Notes under the pieces: model-generated
Database searches by the model: none
What the model saw: only the letters and a program-made list of their open reading frames with translations
Told to the model about the DNA's origin: nothing
Made by a program: the position numbers and the translations under genes
From: Nevskiaceae bacterium
GTDB taxonomy: Bacteria; Pseudomonadota; Gammaproteobacteria; Nevskiales; Nevskiaceae
DNA: 64,000 bases
Direction of reading: 5' to 3'
Assembly: GCA_004297005.1 (NCBI GenBank)
Contig: SCVA01000025.1
Span: forward strand, 1-64,000
Shown here: positions 59,303 to 64,000 of the stretch, one piece after another
Position numbering within the stretch: position 1 is the stretch's first letter
Layout of the letters: each line of letters opens with the position of its first letter

Positions 59303-59989
59303 ATGGGGGAGACCCGTCCGAACAAGCTGTCGCGCACGCACGATCGCCGTCTGCGGCAGATGTATCGCTCGGCCGGCTGGCCCTGCCTGGATACGGTGGA
59401 GATCGAGCTGCTGGCCGCCGGCCTGCTGGAGCGGCGGTTGGAGCCGAGCGGCAAGGAGTATCTGCGCGTCACCGAGGCCGGCATCGCGCATCTGGCTCGC
59501 ACGCTGGACAGCAACCGCGCCGCCTTTGACGCCCATGAGTCGCTGGTGCAGCGCGTTGCCGAGGAAATGCAGCGCCAGGGCCGCGTCGCCTACCGGGGCC
59601 TGAGCCTGCGGGCCAAGCCGGGAGAGAGCTGGCTGCAACTGCGGCCGGATGTCTACTCGATCCGCAACACCACGGTGGAGGACTATGTCGAGCCGGTGGT
59701 GCACGAGATCAAGGTGCGCCGCGCCGACCTGCTCTCCGACCTCAAGAAGCCGGACAAGCGCGCCGGCTACCTCGCGTTGTCGGCCGAGTGCTACTACGTG
59801 TTGCAGGCCGGCATCGCCGAGCCTGCCGAAATCCCGCCCGAGTGCGGGGTGCTGATCGCCGGCGAGAGCCGCATCGAAGTCGCCAGGCTGGCACCGAAGC
59901 GGCCGCTGAAACTCGGCTTCGCTACCTGGATGGCCCTGGCCAAGGCCGAGCCCAGCCGCGCGCCGCCGGAGCCGGAACCAGGGCTGTGA
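59303..59989 (+). CDS. PD-(D/E)XK nuclease-like protein (MmcB-like)
   Basis: 228-residue protein. An N-terminal winged-helix-like part (about 5-70) is followed by a fold with RPDVYSI near 116-122 and HEIKVRRADLLSDLKKP near 135-151. The Asp...Glu-x-Lys pattern and the ADLLSDLK word resemble the MmcB DNA-repair family of restriction-fold proteins. The ATG at 59303 has CCAGGAG upstream. Nuclease activity is inferred from the motif only. Confidence 0.7.
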   Translation: MGETRPNKLSRTHDRRLRQMYRSAGWPCLDTVEIELLAAGLLERRLEPSGKEYLRVTEAGIAHLARTLDSNRAAFDAHESLVQRVAEEMQRQGRVAYRGLSLRAKPGESWLQLRPDVYSIRNTTVEDYVEPVVHEIKVRRADLLSDLKKPDKRAGYLALSAECYYVLQAGIAEPAEIPPECGVLIAGESRIEVARLAPKRPLKLGFATWMALAKAEPSRAPPEPEPGL

Positions 59990-60065
59990 GCAGCGCCGTG
60001 GGAGTCAAAACCGATGCCCGCGCGTCTTAAGGCCTACACTGTGCAACCCAATCATCGGAGCTCCC

Positions 60066-60206
60066 GTGGCCAAGCCCAACTACCAGTTCGACAAGCGGCA
60101 GCGGGAACTGAAGAAAAACAAGCAGCAGGAAGAAAAGCGCCTGAAGAAGCTGGCCCGCGGTGAAACCGCGGAACCCTCGGCGACAAAACCGGAGCCATCC
60201 GCATGA
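60066..60206 (+). CDS. Small Lys-rich conserved protein
   Basis: 46-residue basic protein starting with GTG (MAKPNYQFDKRQRELKKNKQ...), with CGGAG 5-9 nt upstream. The N-terminal word is one I recognise from many gammaproteobacterial hypothetical proteins. It is a charged helix followed by a Pro/Ala-rich tail. Its stop overlaps the next start by 4 nt (ATGA). A nucleic-acid or ribosome-associated role is a guess from charge only. Confidence 0.7.
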   Translation: MAKPNYQFDKRQRELKKNKQQEEKRLKKLARGETAEPSATKPEPSA

Positions 60207-60295
60207 GCAAGGGCATGGATCGCAAGAAGGAAACCAAGAAGAAGCCGGCCAAGACCCCGGCCGAGAAGAAGGCGGCCAAGGCCAAGAAGAAGTAG
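60203..60295 (+). CDS. Tiny Lys-rich protein
   Basis: 30-residue protein (MSKGMDRKKETKKKPAKTPA...) with about half Lys/Arg, coupled to the preceding small gene by ATGA overlap. Tiny proteins beginning MSKGMD-RKK are common in proteobacterial genomes. Too short for a fold; function unknown. Confidence 0.65.
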   Translation: MSKGMDRKKETKKKPAKTPAEKKAAKAKKK

Positions 60296-60309
60296 GCGGA
60301 GGAGACCGC

Positions 60310-61620
60310 TCAGGGCCTAGGCGCGGCTTCCTGTCGCTCTGATTCGGCCTTGCGCGGGGCCTGGACCGGCGCCAGGAAGTTGGCCGCGAGCGCCCGGTAC
60401 ACCGGGGTTCTGCAAAACAGGCGCGAACAAAGCAGCGCGATGAAGGTGGCCGCCAGCATCGGCAGCGCCATGGCGTGGTCGTCGACCATTTCCATGACGA
60501 TGACCGCGGCGGTGAGAGGCGATTGCGTGACGCCGGCGAAATAGCTGGCCATGCCCAGAACCACCAGGGTTGCCGCCGGCGCCTGCGGCACCAGGGGAGC
60601 GAGGCCGGCGCCGATGCCGGCACCGGTCGCCAGCGAAGGCGAGAAGAAGCCGCCGGGGATGCCGGTGAAGTACGAGGCTAGCGTCGCCAGACTCTTGAGC
60701 AAGGGAAACAGCACCCCGGGGTCGGACTCGCCGGTCAGCAGGCCGCGCGCCTGCTCGTAGCCGGTGCCATAGCTGTTGCCATCGGAGACGATGCCCAGAA
60801 CGGCAATCACCACGCCCAGCAGGAAGGCGACCCGCAGCGGTTGTTTCCGTATCACCGGGGCGAGGCGCGCTCCTAAGTCGAGCAGCACGCGGCTGAACAG
60901 GCCGCCCGCCAGCCCACCGCAGATGCCGCACAGGGGCACCGCCAGCCAGGCCTTGAGGTTGGGCAGTTGGGCGTTGGCGCTGCCGAAATAGGTGTAGTCG
61001 CCCAGCAGCCCCAGGCTGACCACGCCGGCCAGCACCACGGCGGTGAGCAGGGTGCCGGTGGTGCGTTCTTCCAGCGAGCGCGACATTTCCTCCACCGCGA
61101 ACACGATGCCGGCGATGGGGGTGTTGAACGCGGCGGCCAGGCCGGCGGCGCTGCCGGCCAGCACCAGACTGCGGCGCAGGTACTCGTAGGGAAAGCGCGC
61201 GAAGCGCCCTAGGGCGTCCATGATCGAGGCGCCGATGTGCACGGTCGGCCCCTCGCGCCCCAGCGAGGCGCCCGCCAGCAAGCCCAGTACGGTCAGCCCG
61301 ACCTTGCTCAAGGCGATGCGCAGCGACAGCAACTGGCCACGACGCTCGGCATCCTGCACATCCAGCGCGGCGATGGCCTGGGGGATGCCGCTGCCTCGAC
61401 TGCCGGGGGAGAGTCGGCCGGTGAGCCAGGCGACCAGCACCAGGCCCAGCGGGGTGAGCAGCATGGGCGACCAGGGCCAGCGGCGGAGAATTTCGGCGTG
61501 CGTCTCCAGCGCCCAGTCACAGGCTTCGGCGAACCCCACCGCGACCAAGCCGACCAGAATGGCCCCCGCCCAGAAGACGGTTCGGGTTCTCCAGCGTCGC
61601 AGGAAATCCAGGCGGCTCAA
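60310..61620 (-). CDS. ClC-family chloride channel/antiporter
   Basis: 436-residue ClC protein. The selectivity motifs are all present: GSGIP at 76-80, GREGP at 121-125 with gating Glu123, and GGFFSP at 323-328. Glu177/178 (VEEM) matches the internal proton glutamate of exchangers such as E. coli ClcA. No CBS domains follow the membrane part. It probably exchanges chloride for protons across the inner membrane; single-gene unit. Confidence 0.9.
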   Translation of the reverse strand: MSRLDFLRRWRTRTVFWAGAILVGLVAVGFAEACDWALETHAEILRRWPWSPMLLTPLGLVLVAWLTGRLSPGSRGSGIPQAIAALDVQDAERRGQLLSLRIALSKVGLTVLGLLAGASLGREGPTVHIGASIMDALGRFARFPYEYLRRSLVLAGSAAGLAAAFNTPIAGIVFAVEEMSRSLEERTTGTLLTAVVLAGVVSLGLLGDYTYFGSANAQLPNLKAWLAVPLCGICGGLAGGLFSRVLLDLGARLAPVIRKQPLRVAFLLGVVIAVLGIVSDGNSYGTGYEQARGLLTGESDPGVLFPLLKSLATLASYFTGIPGGFFSPSLATGAGIGAGLAPLVPQAPAATLVVLGMASYFAGVTQSPLTAAVIVMEMVDDHAMALPMLAATFIALLCSRLFCRTPVYRALAANFLAPVQAPRKAESERQEAAPRP

Positions 61621-61831
61621 GGTGGGGGCTCAGTCGTTGCCGGTGGCATGCCCGCAGTGTCGCAGCTTGCCGCCGGCATGCCCAGCGACGACGCCTCGCT
61701 GCTGGCCAAGGTCAGGAGGAAACCGACTCACCCGTTTGTGGCAGGCAGTTGTCACTCGCCGCCCGCTACCGTGATGACATGGCGCCCGAGCTGCACGGCG
61801 CAGAGGTTTTCCGCTTTCACTCCAGGACTCT

Positions 61832-62275
61832 ATGAGCACTCCCACCGAGGGCGCCCCGGCGGCTCCCGCCGCACCCAAGCCGATCCGCATCGCGCCCATC
61901 GTCACTCCCGACGCCAAGACGTTCTGGGAGGCCTGTGACCGTGAGGAGTTCATCGGCCAGAAGTGTGGCGACTGCGGCCAGTTCGTGTTCCCGCCGCGGC
62001 CGATGTGCCCGCACTGCCACAGCCTCAACCGGCAGGAAGTCCAGCTGGCTGGCACCGGCAAGGTGGTGTCCTGGACCATCCCGCGTCACCCGCCACCGTT
62101 TGGCTTCCGCGAGGCGCCCGTCGTCGCGGTGATCGAGCTGGCCGAAGGCATCCGCATGGTCTCCAACGTCGTCGGCATCAAGCCGGAGGACATGAAGATG
62201 GACATGGAGGTCGAGGTTGGCTTTGAAGACACCATGAACAAGCACAAGGTCCACGTCTTCCGCCCCCGCACCTGA
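61832..62275 (+). CDS. DUF35 OB-fold zinc protein, partner of Ltp2-like aldolase
   Basis: 147-residue DUF35 protein: zinc ribbon with Cys45, Cys48, Cys59 and Cys62, then an OB-fold (GTGKVVSWTIPRHPPPFGF near 74-92). In steroid degraders DUF35 domains form a complex with thiolase-like aldolases that remove the last side-chain carbons from C17; in mycobacteria the DUF35 domain is part of ChsH2, while here it is a free protein. The aldolase-like gene follows 146 nt later. Confidence 0.82.
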   Translation: MSTPTEGAPAAPAAPKPIRIAPIVTPDAKTFWEACDREEFIGQKCGDCGQFVFPPRPMCPHCHSLNRQEVQLAGTGKVVSWTIPRHPPPFGFREAPVVAVIELAEGIRMVSNVVGIKPEDMKMDMEVEVGFEDTMNKHKVHVFRPRT

Positions 62276-62317
62276 ATCCGCCTGCTGCGCGGGCCGATCT
62301 CGCAGCTGCGGTGCTCA

Positions 62318-62334
62318 CCGTACTTTAAGTACGG
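62318..62334. repeat. Palindrome CCGTACTT-T-AAGTACGG
   Basis: A perfect 8-bp inverted repeat with a 1-nt centre in the DUF35-aldolase spacer, surrounded by partly complementary GCGGTGCTCA/CTCCTCGCTGC words. It looks like a dispersed structured repeat; an operator is a less likely reading. Confidence 0.55.
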
Positions 62335-62421
62335 CTCCGCTCCTCGCTGCGACCTTGGCCCTGCTCACAACGGCGGCTTCAGGCGCGGCCGCCGCGCTCA
62401 TCATTCAAGGAAATAGAAAAC

Positions 62422-63594
62422 ATGGCTCGTACCTTTACTGAAGCCGCCATTGCCGGCATCGGCGCCACCGAGTTCTCCAAGGAGTCCGGCCGCAGCGAGC
62501 TGCAGCTCGCCGCCGAGTGTGCCAAGTCCGCCTGCGAGGACGCCGGCGTCGATCCGCGCGACATCGACGGCATGATCACCTTCACCATCGATAACAGCGA
62601 CGAGATTGGTCTCGCCCGCTGCCTCGGGGTGAAAGACCTCGCCTACACCACCCGCATCCCGGGTGGCGGCGCGGCGGCGGCGGCGACCATCGCCCAGGCG
62701 ATGGCGGTGGTGAACGCCGGCCTGTGCAAGAACGTGCTGATCTGGCGCGCGATGAACGAGCGCAGCCAATATCGCTTCGGCCAGAATCCGACCAATATGC
62801 AGGGCTATACCGGCGGCCACGGCACCGGCTCGCTGCTCTGGTGCATTCCCTTCGGCGCGATGACGCCGGCGAGCTGGGGCGCGCTGCAGGCGGCCCGCTA
62901 CATGCACACCTACGGCATCACCAATGCCGACCTCGCGCATGTCTCGGTGCTGGAGCGCAAGTACGCGGCGACCAATCCCAAGGCCTGGTTCTACGGCAAG
63001 CCGATCACCGTCGAGGACCACCAGAACTCGAAGTGGATCCAGGAACCCTGGCTGCGCCTGCTCGACTGCTGCCAGGAGAGCGACGGCGGCGTCGCCATCC
63101 TGGTCACCTCGCTGGAGCGCGCCAAGGACTTGCGTCAGAAGCCGGTGAAGATCACCGGCGCCTGCCAGTCGATCCCCTACAACGTGGAAGTCATCAGCAA
63201 CTTCTACCACGAGGACCTCACGGTGATGCCGGAGGCGCAGGGCACCGCCAAGCGCCTGTGGGCGCAGACCGGCCTGGGCCCCAAGGACATGCAGGCGGCG
63301 ATGCTCTACGAGGCCTTCACCCCGCACCTCCTGATGCAGCTGGAAGCCTTCGGCTTCTGCGGCAAGGGCGAGGCGGCGAAGTTCGTGAAGAGCGGTGCGC
63401 TGGAGCTGGACGGCATCATTCCCACCAACACCCACGGGGGTCTGCTCGGCGAGGCCTACATCCACGGCATGAACAGCATGGCCGAGGGTGTCCGCCAGGT
63501 GCGCGGGACCTCGGTGAATCAGGTGACCCGGCGCAAGGTGGAGAACGTGCTGGTGTCCTCCGGCATGGCGGGCGCGGTGTTGTCGGCGGTCTGA
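62422..63594 (+). CDS. Thiolase-like steroid aldolase (Ltp2/Sal type)
   Basis: 390-residue thiolase-fold protein without the classical thiolase Cys-His-Cys set, of the lipid-transfer/SCP-x thiolase-like group. The words PGGGAAAAATIAQAM near 80-94, MLYEAFTPHLLMQLEAFGFC near 294-313 and NTHGGLLGEAYIHGMNS near 335-351 fit Ltp2 of mycobacteria and Sal1 of Pseudomonas, which cleave the hydroxylated C17 side chain by a retro-aldol reaction. The neighbouring DUF35 protein supports this. It overlaps the next gene by 1 nt (TGATG). Confidence 0.82.
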   Translation: MARTFTEAAIAGIGATEFSKESGRSELQLAAECAKSACEDAGVDPRDIDGMITFTIDNSDEIGLARCLGVKDLAYTTRIPGGGAAAAATIAQAMAVVNAGLCKNVLIWRAMNERSQYRFGQNPTNMQGYTGGHGTGSLLWCIPFGAMTPASWGALQAARYMHTYGITNADLAHVSVLERKYAATNPKAWFYGKPITVEDHQNSKWIQEPWLRLLDCCQESDGGVAILVTSLERAKDLRQKPVKITGACQSIPYNVEVISNFYHEDLTVMPEAQGTAKRLWAQTGLGPKDMQAAMLYEAFTPHLLMQLEAFGFCGKGEAAKFVKSGALELDGIIPTNTHGGLLGEAYIHGMNSMAEGVRQVRGTSVNQVTRRKVENVLVSSGMAGAVLSAV

Positions 63595-64000
63595 TGGCGG
63601 CCACGGTGACGCGGCGACTGACCACCACGGTCCAGTTGCCGGGCGAAGCGCCGCTGCGGATCGCTGCCGAGGTCTTTGCTCCGGCCGAGTTGGCGCCGCC
63701 GCCGGTGGTGCTGGTCTGCCTGCCTGGCGGCGGCATGTCGCGCCGCTACTACGACCTGCAGTCGTCGGATGGCGACCAGAGTTTTTCCTTTGCCCGGCAG
63801 ATGGCCGGGCGCGGCTACCTCGTCGTCACCCTCGACCACGCCGGCATCGGCGACAGCGACAAGCCCGCCGACAGCTATGCGCTGACGCCCGAGCGGGTGA
63901 TGCAGGCCAATGCCGAGGCCACTGCCCAGGTGCTGGAGCAATTGCGTAGCGGCGCCCTGCTGCCGCAGTTCGGGCCGCTGCCGCAGTTGCGCAGCGTCGG
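63594..64000 (+). CDS. Alpha/beta hydrolase, truncated by the window end
   Basis: The first 135 residues of an alpha/beta hydrolase are visible and the frame is open at the right edge. CLPGGGMSRRYYDL near 44-57 is an oxyanion-type loop and LVVTLDHAGIGDSDKP near 78-93 the following strand-turn. The nucleophile elbow lies beyond the window. The start codon shares a base with the aldolase stop, so the enzyme is probably part of the side-chain removal unit, for example as a CoA-ester or lactone hydrolase. Confidence 0.7.
   Translation, partial: MAATVTRRLTTTVQLPGEAPLRIAAEVFAPAELAPPPVVLVCLPGGGMSRRYYDLQSSDGDQSFSFARQMAGRGYLVVTLDHAGIGDSDKPADSYALTPERVMQANAEATAQVLEQLRSGALLPQFGPLPQLRSV

Overview
The window is high-GC DNA (the core genes look roughly two-thirds G+C) from what is most likely a gammaproteobacterium. 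The codon use, the TonB-dependent receptor, the DUF1302/DUF1329 envelope proteins, the Pseudomonas/Xanthomonas-style extragenic palindromes and the neighbouring small genes fit a steroid-degrading lineage such as Nevskiales/Solimonadaceae. That placement is inference; no rRNA or other taxonomic marker is present.

Most of the window (about 450-44947, and again 49254-53436 and 61832-64000) is a steroid catabolism region. It opens with an outer-membrane receptor and redox enzymes: an OYE-type flavoprotein, several SDRs and a homologue of eukaryotic steroid 5-alpha-reductase. A leftward block carries a FadD3-like CoA ligase and a 3(17)-beta-hydroxysteroid-dehydrogenase-like SDR. Across a divergent control region rich in inverted repeats, a rightward operon (14676-24622) begins with a HsaC/TesB-type extradiol dioxygenase. 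It continues with a recognisable set for the last two steroid rings (the HIP pathway): ipdA, ipdB, an enoyl-CoA hydratase, ipdC, echA20, the paired dehydrogenase subunits ipdE1-ipdE2, fadA6 and an SDR. ipdF lies further right with a MaoC hydratase. Supporting beta-oxidation genes include a thioesterase, a fused two-domain acyl-CoA dehydrogenase, a second thiolase, an amidohydrolase and a fused two-domain CaiB/BaiF CoA-transferase.

A probable trans-envelope module (YCF48-like propeller, RND/MMPL transporter, DUF1302 porin-like protein, DUF1329 periplasmic protein) lies at 33559-41017 and may move steroid or other lipid substrates. At the right end a DUF35 protein, an Ltp2/Sal-type thiolase-like aldolase and a truncated alpha/beta hydrolase point to steroid side-chain removal.

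The catabolic region is interrupted at about 45060-48590 by a lower-GC island: a C5-cytosine DNA methyltransferase facing a two-gene unit of a DUF262 protein and a HEPN-family protein. This looks like a compact defence system. To its right, a TetR regulator with two copies of a palindromic operator controls a Baeyer-Villiger monooxygenase / SDR / hydrolase / SDR cassette. The stretch 53482-61620 is mostly general cell functions: Cys-rich CWC protein, haem-binding-type barrel, methyltransferase, a FIST sensor overlapping a diguanylate cyclase with an FNR/Anr-type box upstream, small lipoprotein and coiled-coil exported proteins, a PD-(D/E)XK-like protein, two tiny lysine-rich proteins and a ClC chloride channel.

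Extragenic palindromes of several families are scattered between genes. One of them is translated in frame as the linker of the fused acyl-CoA dehydrogenase. No tRNA, rRNA, CRISPR array or transposase gene was seen.
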